DNA of 64,000 nt from Peribacillus huizhouensis (lineage in GTDB: Bacteria; Bacillota; Bacilli; Bacillales; DSM-1321). The stretch spans positions 62,001 to 126,000 of the forward strand of contig NZ_JACJHX010000008.1 of NCBI RefSeq assembly GCF_014138605.1, written 5' to 3'. Made by a program: the position numbers and the translations under genes. Positions 27,518-34,214 of this stretch are shown piece after piece. The notes under the pieces are model-generated. The model was not told the DNA's origin. It saw nothing but the letters and a program-made list of their open reading frames with translations, and made no database searches. Each line of letters begins with the position of its first letter. Within the stretch, counting starts at the first letter, position 1.

Positions 27518-27895
27518 TCACAACGTTTTCAAAAAGTCGCGCACATCTATCGCATGTCTTGCAAGCGTATAGCCCGCCGAGCCACCGATGATTAATTCGA
27601 GCGCCTTGCCGCGGTGCCCGAACATCCACGAAACACCTGCGAATATGAATACGCCAACCACAATCCAATCAACAATATTCATGACCGCTGACCATACGTT
27701 GCCGAAGGTTGCGTCAGCCGATGCCGCTAGCGCTTGCTTTGGCGCCATTGCAAGGAATAGCCCTCCTCCAATCGCGACGAATTTTAGCACGGATAAGTCC
27801 GCCTTTTCTAGCCTTGCCGTAATGCTTGCCGTTGATTTCTTCGTGAGCTTCCCGCGCATAAAGTCGTTGAAATCCAACGTTTGTAATCTCGCCAT
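27518..27895 (-). CDS. Small TrbC/VirB2-like (pilin-like) membrane protein
   Basis: A 125-residue protein with a basic N-terminal region and a hydrophobic segment 36-50. AKQALAAS-like residues (APKQALAAS at 51-59) that could be a signal-peptidase site follow, then a second helix NIVDWIVVGVFIFAGVSWMFG and a glycine-rich third stretch. This signal plus two-helix plan is that of VirB2/TrbC pilins and small transfer-channel proteins. Sequence identity to a named pilin is not claimed. First gene of the M23-ATPase operon, with a promoter at 27924-27951. Confidence 0.6.
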   Translation of the reverse strand: MARLQTLDFNDFMRGKLTKKSTASITARLEKADLSVLKFVAIGGGLFLAMAPKQALAASADATFGNVWSAVMNIVDWIVVGVFIFAGVSWMFGHRGKALELIIGGSAGYTLARHAIDVRDFLKTL

Positions 27896-27923
27896 TTTGC
27901 CCGCCCCTTTTCCGTATACTTTC

Positions 27924-27951
27924 GTTATAGCGTGCGCATACTAATCGTAAA
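27924..27951 (-). promoter_or_regulatory. Promoter of the pilin-like/M23/ATPase operon with a candidate operator
   Basis: -35 TTTACG (27946-27951), 16-base spacer, -10 TATAAC (27924-27929). The -10 lies within CGTTATAGCG, the ten-base core of operator O1 at 23940-23955, suggesting the same XRE repressor acts here. Confidence 0.55.
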
Positions 27952-27975
27952 TCCCGCGAAAGGAGTTATCCGCCC

Positions 27976-28044
27976 ATGTTTATTTTGCTTGGCGTCACTG
28001 CTGGTGCGCTTATAGGTACGTTAGTTAACGTACTTGTCGGCTAA
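27976..28044 (+). CDS. 22-residue hydrophobic micropeptide
   Basis: An ATG with AAAGGAG nine bases upstream opens a 22-codon frame encoding MFILLGVTAGALIGTLVNVL and two more residues, a single glycine-rich transmembrane helix. It is divergent from the pilin-like operon. Such short membrane peptides occur in phages as toxins, holin-like or regulatory peptides. No family can be assigned from so short a sequence, but the initiation signal is good. Confidence 0.5.
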   Translation: MFILLGVTAGALIGTLVNVLVG

Positions 28045-28057
28045 AAAATTCGCCCCA

Positions 28058-28231
28058 TTAATCGAGGGCGTCCGTATCCATATCGCGCTGAATCAGCATT
28101 TTTATATATGCGGAAAAGTTCGTAAATTGTAGCGAGTATTCGTAAATCTTCCGCTGGTGCGGATCGTTATAATTAAATGCAACTGGACGTCGTCGAATAT
28201 CCTTCGGCGTCTTCGGTTTGTTCTCGACCAT
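28058..28231 (-). CDS. Small ribbon-helix-helix-like DNA-binding protein (candidate)
   Basis: A 57-residue basic protein. After KTPKDIRRR comes a probable strand (PVAFNYN) and two helices (DPHQRKIYEYSLQF and SAYIKMLIQRDM), the beta-alpha-alpha order of CopG/ParR/MobC-type ribbon-helix-helix proteins. The ATG at 28231 has GAAAGGTGG seven bases upstream; the frame further upstream lacks a start signal. Position beside a transfer-like operon would suit a partition or relaxosome accessory protein, but this is inference. Confidence 0.6.
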   Translation of the reverse strand: MVENKPKTPKDIRRRPVAFNYNDPHQRKIYEYSLQFTNFSAYIKMLIQRDMDTDALD

Positions 28232-28522
28232 GTGACCGCCACCTTTCGTAGTTGCGCACTGGTTAATAACCATCGCCTAATTTAATACTACGGTGGGCCT
28301 CGACAAAACTTGCATGTACTACGGAAATTTATTCGAAAAAGTTGCGGAAATAGGTCGTTCGGGGTTGTACGGAAGGGTATACGTAAGTGGCGTAGGAAGC
28401 TTATCGCGCTTGCGCTTACGAGTAAGCATATGCGGAGGTTTGCGGATTATTGCGTGTCCTGGCGAAAAAAGGCACAAAAAAAAGTGCCCCAACCGTACGG
28501 AAGATGTCCGCATAGGTCGAGG
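28232..28522. other. Noncoding region with a palindrome and a terminator
   Basis: About 290 bases, bounded by the RHH-like gene and a membrane protein. It contains the palindrome GCTTACGAGTAAGC at 28414-28427 and the terminator at 28464-28488. Plus-strand frames of 64-87 codons cross it, but none has a ribosome site. It could hold an operator, centromere or transfer origin for the adjacent small DNA-binding protein. Confidence 0.4.
28464..28488 (-). terminator. Terminator after the late operon's last gene
   Basis: On the reverse strand GGCAC, an 8-T loop and GTGCC are followed by TTTTTT, 35 bases past the stop at 28523. Confidence 0.75.
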
Positions 28523-28900
28523 CTAGTAATTAATCAAACGTTTATCGCTTCCGTAAATATAGATGAAATATGAATCCTTTTCGAGCGTGAGGTCGCCCTT
28601 GCGTTCTTTTAGTGCCGCTTTAACGGAGGCTTCTAAATCTTTCGCAGTTTCCGCGACATACTGCTTACTGCTCGGAACTCTGAGCCTTACGATAATAGCA
28701 TCGTTCGAATAGTCTACTTCGATAGAAACAACGCTGCCGCTCGCTACTTCTTCGGCGAGTATTTCGCCATCATGCGCCGAGCGTTCTTCGTCTGTCAATC
28801 CGGATGCAGACATCGGCGCTGTTTTATCATCGCTCCATACCGAAACTACACCGATAATTACTAGCATCGCAATTACCATAAACGGGACCTTTATTTTCAT
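28523..28900 (-). CDS. Membrane-anchored hypothetical phage protein
   Basis: 125 residues with one N-terminal helix (VPFMVIAMLVIIGVVSVW) and an outside domain containing VVSIEVDYSNDAIIVRLRVPSSKQYVAETAKDLEASVKAAL and a YFIYIYG strand. There is no lipobox cysteine. The ATG at 28900 has GGAGTG nine bases upstream; an extension to 28951 lacks such a site. It sits just after the lysis genes and before a terminator, so it may act late, be a lysogenic-conversion factor or modulate lysis. Function unknown. Confidence 0.65.
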   Translation of the reverse strand: MKIKVPFMVIAMLVIIGVVSVWSDDKTAPMSASGLTDEERSAHDGEILAEEVASGSVVSIEVDYSNDAIIVRLRVPSSKQYVAETAKDLEASVKAALKERKGDLTLEKDSYFIYIYGSDKRLINY

Positions 28901-29002
28901 GGCGAAATCACTCCGTTCAAAATTGTTACCTAATTTTACCGCATATACCATATGTACGCAAGCGCCTGCGTATTAGTACCGCAAGCCCTCCGGCGACTTT
29001 CG

Positions 29003-29224
29003 TTATTTACTCCGAGCCTTTCGGGTCACATCGTTATTCTTCCAATATGCCCACAGTGACGCCCCGCCGAGGAACGCCAAGTTAATGAACGTCGCCACGC
29101 CTTCTTCGTCGACAGGTATCGTCTGCACGCCCGCCATGTTTAGCGCAGTATTAATGAGAGCCAGCGCCAACAGTACGAACCTCGTCACCGTGCCTGCCGA
29201 AATATTTCGCGTTCTTTCCGCCAT
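29003..29224 (-). CDS. xhlB: Holin, SPP1/XhlB family
   Basis: A 73-residue holin like PBSX XhlB and SPP1 gp26. The pattern ISAGTVTRFVLLALALINTALNMAGVQTIPVDEEGV..FINLAFLGGASLWAYWKNNDVTRKA matches the family: two membrane helices with a short turn and a basic tail. Holins time lysis by permeabilising the membrane for the endolysin. It begins directly after the amidase stop codon (1-base gap), with XhlA-like and amidase upstream, forming the lysis cassette. Confidence 0.9.
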   Translation of the reverse strand: MAERTRNISAGTVTRFVLLALALINTALNMAGVQTIPVDEEGVATFINLAFLGGASLWAYWKNNDVTRKARSK

Positions 29225-29225
29225 C

Positions 29226-29942
29226 TTACTTCGCCCCCTTCGTAGCCATTCGATGTAGCATCGCCCATACTTGTTGACGCGTCACGTTTTCGAACGGGTC
29301 ACTGCCGTCAGAAATGCCCTGCGCAATAACCCATTCTTGCGCCTCTCTCGCGTAAACACTTGCGATTTGCGGTTTTGCCTGCGTCTTTACTTGCGCAACT
29401 ACCTGCGCTGCGACAACTACTCCCTTCGCTTTCTTACCGCTGATTGATTCCGCGATTGCCTCGCAGATTGCCTCGAAATTATTCTTGTACGCAGTGACAT
29501 CCGCCTTACTATCTACGAAGCACACCTCGATAAGTATGGCGGGCTTATTCGTCCGTTTAAGGAAGCCGAGGTCGGTCCGCTTCTTTGCTCCTCGATCTTT
29601 TAGCCCGCCAGCCTTCGCAATAGCCGCAGAAACTTTCGCCGCTAACGCTTTGGTCCCGTCGGAATAATAAAGGACTTCGACGCCCCTCGCTGCGTCCGTA
29701 GCGCTTGCCGCGTTAAAGTGAACGGAGACGTCCAGGTCGCGCGCCTGCTTGTTGTGAAACGCCACGATTCCGTTTATATTTGCGGTCTGTGTGCGGGAAG
29801 TATTATCATGGTATTCGGTGGCGCCAAGCAATTCGGCAACTTTCGAAGCAACCCGCCGCGCCTCGACCACCTCGTCAATTATTCCACAGGCACCCCGAAC
29901 GTAAAGTGAGTGTCCACTCGAAATTACAACTTCTACAATCAT
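29226..29942 (-). CDS. Endolysin, N-acetylmuramoyl-L-alanine amidase (Amidase_3)
   Basis: The 238-residue enzyme cuts the lactyl-amide bond of peptidoglycan. The Amidase_3 domain (1-165) has zinc ligands in SSGHS, EARRVA and SVHFNA, with the catalytic Glu in ILIEVCFVDS. A linker rich in Ala/Val/Lys follows. The C-terminal 40 residues (AQEWVIAQGISDGSDPFENVTRQQVWAMLHRMA) resemble an SLH-type wall-binding repeat. There is no signal peptide, so it depends on the holin. It lies between XhlA-like and XhlB-like genes. Confidence 0.93.
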   Translation of the reverse strand: MIVEVVISSGHSLYVRGACGIIDEVVEARRVASKVAELLGATEYHDNTSRTQTANINGIVAFHNKQARDLDVSVHFNAASATDAARGVEVLYYSDGTKALAAKVSAAIAKAGGLKDRGAKKRTDLGFLKRTNKPAILIEVCFVDSKADVTAYKNNFEAICEAIAESISGKKAKGVVVAAQVVAQVKTQAKPQIASVYAREAQEWVIAQGISDGSDPFENVTRQQVWAMLHRMATKGAK

Positions 29943-30038
29943 TTCGCATTCCCCTTTCGGATAATTATGTGCTATAATACCGTTAAGGTCGGCGCCGTGA
30001 TTTTCGTTGTCTAGGCGTAAGCACGGCTTGCCGACTGC

Positions 30039-30293
30039 CTATTTGAAAACCGCAATCGCCACCGTCACAATTAGTCCAACCACCGTCAGCATTACGCCCC
30101 AAATCCACTTCGAATTCGCCTTCATGTCACGTATATCTTCGCGGTTATCTAGTCCGATTTGCTTCGCCTCGTCTGCGATAGTTTTCGCCTGTTCCGCCGT
30201 GTGCTTAACTTCATTCAGATAGTCGACTTTCGTATCAATACGCACGAGCCATTCGCGTAATTCTGCGATGTCGCGCGAGATTGGTTCCGCCAT
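30039..30293 (-). CDS. xhlA: Hemolysin XhlA-family protein
   Basis: 84 residues. A coiled-coil front (SRDIAELREWLVRIDTKVDYLNEVKHTAEQAKTIADEAKQ) is followed by a charged DNREDIRDMKANSKW segment and one C-terminal membrane helix (IWGVMLTVVGLIVTVAIAVF), as in PBSX XhlA, a membrane partner required with XhlB for lysis. Start: the ATG at 30293 follows AAAGGAGG; an upstream extension lacks support. It is first in the lysis cassette, downstream of XkdX. Confidence 0.92.
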   Translation of the reverse strand: MAEPISRDIAELREWLVRIDTKVDYLNEVKHTAEQAKTIADEAKQIGLDNREDIRDMKANSKWIWGVMLTVVGLIVTVAIAVFK

Positions 30294-30368
30294 GTGCTTC
30301 GCCCTCCTTTCGGTGAAATCGAAAAAGGCGCCCAAGGTGGACGCTAGTTGTGTCGTTTAATCTTCCTG

Positions 30369-30479
30369 TTATGCATTATCCGCAGCTAATTTAGCGTTTA
30401 CTTGCTCTAAATAGCGATCCGGTACCTCACTAATATCACTTAGTCCGAGCTTTACTTTCGTATACCATAAAGTAACCAT
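30369..30479 (-). CDS. XkdX-like small tail protein
   Basis: A 36-codon gene reading MVTLWYTKVKLGLSDISEV and ending LAADNA, preceded by AAAGGGG. XkdX proteins of PBSX-like phages have the same WYxKVKxGL..xxV..RYxxQV plan and always lie between the fibre genes and the lysis set, as here. The role in the tail is unknown. Confidence 0.75.
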   Translation of the reverse strand: MVTLWYTKVKLGLSDISEVPDRYLEQVNAKLAADNA

Positions 30480-30482
30480 GAA

Positions 30483-30854
30483 TTATTCCCCTTTCAAAGT
30501 AGCAATTTCAGACTTCAGTATTTCGATTTCCGTTAATGCTAATGCTAATGTTTCCGCAATTGCTGTAGCATCCTCTAATGTATAAGCCGCTACTATTGCC
30601 ACTTCTTCTACATCCTCTTTCAACGTTACATTTTCTTGCAGTAACCGTTTAGCGTTAGGATTATTCCGAATTGCAGAATGTGAAAGCGAGTTCTTATATT
30701 CATCAACTAAATTAATGAATATCGTATTCGCAAATTCGTCACCAACTTCGAAGATTGTAGATATAGCGTAGTCGTATCCTCCTTTTAAAACAGGTACCGT
30801 ACTATGAATCTCAACAACTTGCTTAGAGTGTATTTCGTATTCCAGATAAACCAT
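30483..30854 (-). CDS. Hypothetical phage protein with C-terminal coiled coil
   Basis: 123 residues; a mixed N-terminal half (MVYLEYEIHSKQVVEIH, GGYDYAISTIFEVGDEF) and a helical C-terminal third (TAIAETLALALTEIEILKSEIATLKGE) predicted to form a coiled coil. It sits between a fibre-type protein and XkdX and probably belongs to the tail tip. No family recognised. Confidence 0.7.
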   Translation of the reverse strand: MVYLEYEIHSKQVVEIHSTVPVLKGGYDYAISTIFEVGDEFANTIFINLVDEYKNSLSHSAIRNNPNAKRLLQENVTLKEDVEEVAIVAAYTLEDATAIAETLALALTEIEILKSEIATLKGE

Positions 30855-30865
30855 TCGTCATCCCC

Positions 30866-31465
30866 CTATTCGATTGTAATTTTTCTAATGTGGGCATAAT
30901 TATCATTCACATCTGTATTTGTAGCGTTTAATCTAATATAAAAATCTCCACTTAAACTAGACACATCTAATTCGAGAGTTATGTTTGAAGATACTCCAGT
31001 TTTAAAATAGCTGGTTCTTGCATTATAAACAGTAGCAAGTCCTGTTTGTTGTGTGCTGACGATTAAATATAGTGGATTATTCTGTGTTGATGTGCCTAAA
31101 CGTATCTCTGCAAATTCGACCGTTACTTTAGATGCACTTGTTAAATCGTACATTTCAGGAGTGTACATAGCAAAACTTCTTGATGACCCAGCTCCATCAG
31201 AATCACATCTGAAATTGAAATTAAGAGTTTGCTCGGAATAAGCAATACTTGCAATTGTTTGTGTTCGAGATTTATACAGTCCCCAAGATACGTTTGAAAT
31301 TCCGTTGATATATAGATTAATAATGTATTGGATAAAATCTTTCCAAACGCCACTTATATTACCTTTAGGAATTACTCTTTGTTTCCATACGCCGTTAATA
31401 TTTTGCCAAACATTAACGGCTTTTTTCCATGTCCCCGCCGTTTTAAACCATGTGTTTTTCGCCAT
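30866..31465 (-). CDS. Putative tail fibre / receptor-binding tip protein
   Basis: 199 residues. The N-terminus has spaced tryptophans (NTWFKTAGTWKKAVNVWQNINGVWKQR), as in many phage fibre tip proteins. The rest is beta-rich (LNFNFRCDSDGAGSSRSFAMYTPEMYD, FYIRLNATNTDVNDNYAHIRKITIE), resembling a carbohydrate-binding jelly roll. It follows the fibre gene at 31474 by 8 bases. Codons are more AT-rich than the baseplate genes, which fits exchange of host-range modules. Confidence 0.65.
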   Translation of the reverse strand: MAKNTWFKTAGTWKKAVNVWQNINGVWKQRVIPKGNISGVWKDFIQYIINLYINGISNVSWGLYKSRTQTIASIAYSEQTLNFNFRCDSDGAGSSRSFAMYTPEMYDLTSASKVTVEFAEIRLGTSTQNNPLYLIVSTQQTGLATVYNARTSYFKTGVSSNITLELDVSSLSGDFYIRLNATNTDVNDNYAHIRKITIE

Positions 31466-31473
31466 ACTATCAC

Positions 31474-31899
31474 CTACTCGTATTGAAAGTAAATGTCGCC
31501 ATCTACTCCGCCTGTAGGATCAGCAGTGCCGAATGTAATTTTTCTTCGATTTTCCACTGGTAAAGCAGCCTGTTTTCCGTTAGCTAAATCATATGCTGCC
31601 TTTACTGCTTTCGGAGTTGCCGCCATTGATTCATCTGCACTATTCGTGGCGTTGGACAACTGAACATGACCTTTATCTGCTAAGGTTGCTACTTCAGTCT
31701 TATGCGCCGAAACCTCCGCCTTTGTCGCAAGCGCGCTAGTATCTACACCGATCACCTTACCGTTTGCATCAAGCGTCGCCAACCCTCCAGCCACGCCCAC
31801 CTTCGCATCTACCGCGTTAGCCAGCGCATTCACATCGCGAACCACGTCCGTGGACATATTGCCAGTTACGATCGGTAATCCTAATTTTGACGTAGTCAT
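31474..31899 (-). CDS. Tail fibre protein
   Basis: 141 residues beginning with a repeat-type segment (TGNMSTDVVRDVNALANAVD) and containing KGHVQLSNATNSADESMAATPKAVKAAYDLANGKQ. This GHVQLxxxTxSxxExxAATPKAVKAAYD motif is the signature repeat of phage tail fibres. The end (KITFGTADPTGGVDGDIYFQYE) is also common there. It is downstream of the XkdU-like baseplate gene. Confidence 0.88.
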   Translation of the reverse strand: MTTSKLGLPIVTGNMSTDVVRDVNALANAVDAKVGVAGGLATLDANGKVIGVDTSALATKAEVSAHKTEVATLADKGHVQLSNATNSADESMAATPKAVKAAYDLANGKQAALPVENRRKITFGTADPTGGVDGDIYFQYE

Positions 31900-31912
31900 T
31901 TCTCGTCCTCCT

Positions 31913-32455
31913 TTATGTTATAAGTAATTCTGCGTAAGTCAGTCCGCTCGCTTTAAGTGCATCGTAGTTTACATATTTTTCCCTTAATTGGTTATAAGTC
32001 ACGTAAGTAAACTCAAACCCCACGATTAGATGTGCCGGAATAATATCGCGCAACGCCTGCTGAATGTCAGCGAGGTTTGCGGGCACGCCGAGCTTCCCGA
32101 CGAACTTTACCGTTATCGTGTAGTTAGGCGAATCCTCGATAATCTCAACCTCGCCGTTCGCGTAAGATTCCGCCACGTTCTTAATCATTCCTACCGTGAC
32201 CGTACCGATTCCGCGAAGCTTCGACCTCAGCAATTCTCGGCGTTGGTTAATCGGCTTACTTTCGTTGACAGGTATTCCGCAAAGCCACTCCCAAAACGCG
32301 AGCCCCCACGTTGCAGTATCGATGTAAAATTGCGCAAGAACATCGGCCGCATCTTCGTTGAACTGCTCGAACGCTTCTGACTCCGCTTTAATAATTGCGT
32401 TGACCTCGCGAATATCTTCGTAATACTTCGGCAAATAATCGCTCATTTCTCTCAC
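31913..32455 (-). CDS. xkdU: Baseplate/tail protein, YmfQ (XkdU, DUF2313) family
   Basis: 180 residues with the YmfQ/XkdU layout: DYLPKYYEDIREVNAIIKAESEAF, WGLAFWEWLCGIPV, RRELLRSKLRGIGTVTVGMIKNVAESY and a C-terminal PAHLIVGFEFTYVTY. In Mu-like and PBSX-like myophages this wedge protein joins the baseplate to fibres. It overlaps the baseplate-J gene upstream by 4 bases (ATGA), showing coupled translation. Confidence 0.9.
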   Translation of the reverse strand: MREMSDYLPKYYEDIREVNAIIKAESEAFEQFNEDAADVLAQFYIDTATWGLAFWEWLCGIPVNESKPINQRRELLRSKLRGIGTVTVGMIKNVAESYANGEVEIIEDSPNYTITVKFVGKLGVPANLADIQQALRDIIPAHLIVGFEFTYVTYNQLREKYVNYDALKASGLTYAELLIT

Positions 32456-33504
32456 GTAAATGCCACCGCCCCTGCTACGCCAACTTGGACGTCCGTCAAA
32501 TGGATGTTCGCCGCGCCCCCGTTAACTAGCATATTCTCGTAGTCAATTACCGTCGGGATGTCGAGTAATAAATTGGCGATTCGCGTATACCGGATGAGGT
32601 CGTCAGTGAACGCGATTGAGCTTAGGTAGTTCGCGAGTGCTTCCGAAAACTGGGCGGACACGTCTTCTAAGTCAGCGCCATCCTCTAGCGTAAGAGTGGC
32701 GGAAACATTAATAGCTAATTCGCTCGCCCCTACTACGGTAACAATAGGGCCGACCGGCCGATTACTTTCGATGTTTGCGGTCGCCGCGTCGATGACCACT
32801 TGGTCCGGCGCCCTTCTGCTCGTACTAAGCAAGACCACCTTGACCGTATTGCCTCCATTCCAAACCGGATATACTTTTACGTCGCCCACGCCCGAAACCT
32901 CTAACGCCCATTGACGATAATGATTGGCGTTACCGCTTGTGGACGGCCGTTGCACTCGATCCTTTAAACGCTGTAGCAACGAATGGTCATCCTCGGTGTC
33001 CACTCCCCCGGAAAAAGCCTGCGAATTAGTAACCGTGACAACCCCGTAAAGAGGGCCCGGTGCCAGTGCGCTAATAGTGCCCGCTGCAACATTACCTCCA
33101 ACTCCGCCTAGTTCAGCTTCCGCTTCAACAGTCGCTGTTCCGCCCGAAAGTAACACGTCTGCCAGTGTCTCGAAAAACACGTCCTGCGCTGTTTGAACTC
33201 GTGTACCCGAAGGAACAAGCATATCTGCAGGTCCGGTAAGAGTTACGGAACCTTGCGCTTTTAGTTCCTGCTTACGGGCTACGCCGAATTCACCTGCGCG
33301 TAAATCCAAATATATGCCCTCCGTAGTCTCCGCGAAACCTAAGCCGAGAACGGAATCCAATTCGACATAAGCATGCGCTAACTCGATTGCCGCAGGATAT
33401 GTCATGTCGTGTACCACCGAGCCTTCCCGCTTATCTAACGAGTCATCTACGCTAACTAACATCGCAGCATGAAGTAGTTCGGCTGTTTTATCTTCAAATG
33501 CCAT
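32452..33504 (-). CDS. xkdT: Baseplate J protein (XkdT / gp47 family)
   Basis: 350 residues of the baseplate J family, the wedge component that triggers sheath contraction. Typical segments are VVHDMTYPAAIELAHAYVELDSVLGLGFAETTEGIYLDLRAGEFGVARK, the PSGTRVQTAQDVFFET strand, and VSGVGDVKVYPVWNGGNTVKVVLL. Next gene upstream (XkdS-like) ends one base before its start. Confidence 0.92.
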   Translation of the reverse strand: MAFEDKTAELLHAAMLVSVDDSLDKREGSVVHDMTYPAAIELAHAYVELDSVLGLGFAETTEGIYLDLRAGEFGVARKQELKAQGSVTLTGPADMLVPSGTRVQTAQDVFFETLADVLLSGGTATVEAEAELGGVGGNVAAGTISALAPGPLYGVVTVTNSQAFSGGVDTEDDHSLLQRLKDRVQRPSTSGNANHYRQWALEVSGVGDVKVYPVWNGGNTVKVVLLSTSRRAPDQVVIDAATANIESNRPVGPIVTVVGASELAINVSATLTLEDGADLEDVSAQFSEALANYLSSIAFTDDLIRYTRIANLLLDIPTVIDYENMLVNGGAANIHLTDVQVGVAGAVAFT

Positions 33505-33930
33505 CTACATAGTCACCTCCAATACGAAATCTGCGTCGCTCTGTGTAGGAATTATGCGGCAACTTACGAACAGTGCGTCACCTTCCCTTGTATACTCGAT
33601 ATCTACTACGTCGGAAATGCGGTCATCATATGCTAAGGTTTCGTAAATCAATCGAGGAATTTCCGCATCCAGTAAAGCAGGCGTAACATCATCTCCGATT
33701 AAACCGTGAAGCTCACACCCATAATTGTCCGAGTAGATAGCGTACTTAGTCCTCTCAGTCATTATGGCTTTTCGGGCAAACTGGATTAGCGCAGTTTCAT
33801 TATCGATAAAGCCTCCGATTGATCCGTTTTCGAAGTCAATTGACCACGTTTTCGACGGCTCCACCGCTTGCTCTAGCGAAGAAACTGCGCTATCTAACAC
33901 TTCCGTAAAGTTTTCGGGAATTAATGCCAT
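33505..33930 (-). CDS. xkdS: DUF2634 (XkdS-like) baseplate protein
   Basis: 141 residues with the DUF2634/gp25-like plan: SKTWSIDFENGSIGGFIDNETALIQFARKAIMTERTKYAIYSDNYGCELHGLIG and ADFVLEVTM at the end. These are gp25-type lysozyme-fold baseplate proteins without hydrolase residues. It overlaps the XkdR-like gene by one base and precedes baseplate J, as in PBSX. Confidence 0.9.
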   Translation of the reverse strand: MALIPENFTEVLDSAVSSLEQAVEPSKTWSIDFENGSIGGFIDNETALIQFARKAIMTERTKYAIYSDNYGCELHGLIGDDVTPALLDAEIPRLIYETLAYDDRISDVVDIEYTREGDALFVSCRIIPTQSDADFVLEVTM

Positions 33931-34214
33931 TAGATCACCGCCTTATCCATAACGAAATACATTTGCGAATCCTCGTCAGCGATCACAATTACGCTATCCC
34001 CTGACGCGAGATTTCGAGAAGCCGCCGTTGCTGTAAGGATTAGCTCCTCACGTTCCAGCTGAAGCCCATCGGAAGGCATTCGTAAAGTGAGATTCGGTGC
34101 TGGCGTTAGCACGGTCGCCACCTCGATTTTCATCTCACGGTTATGTCCGTACTTACGCATTAACTGAATCATACGGGAATCAAACGAACCTTCGATCTTT
34201 ATTCGTTTATCCAT
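33930..34214 (-). CDS. xkdR: DUF2577 (XkdR-like) tail protein
   Basis: 94 residues; MRKYGHNREMKIEVATVLTPAPNLTLRMPSDGLQLEREELI and a beta-rich end (GDSVIVIADEDSQMYFVMDKAV). The size and order between XkdQ-like and XkdS-like genes match PBSX. Its start overlaps the stop of the large hub gene by one base. Probably an OB-like baseplate protein. Confidence 0.85.
   Translation of the reverse strand: MDKRIKIEGSFDSRMIQLMRKYGHNREMKIEVATVLTPAPNLTLRMPSDGLQLEREELILTATAASRNLASGDSVIVIADEDSQMYFVMDKAVI

Noticed and set aside
28293-28573. Overlapping plus-strand frames of 77 and 87 codons
   Set aside because: No ribosome site at either start, basic low-complexity peptides, and they cross a reverse-strand terminator.
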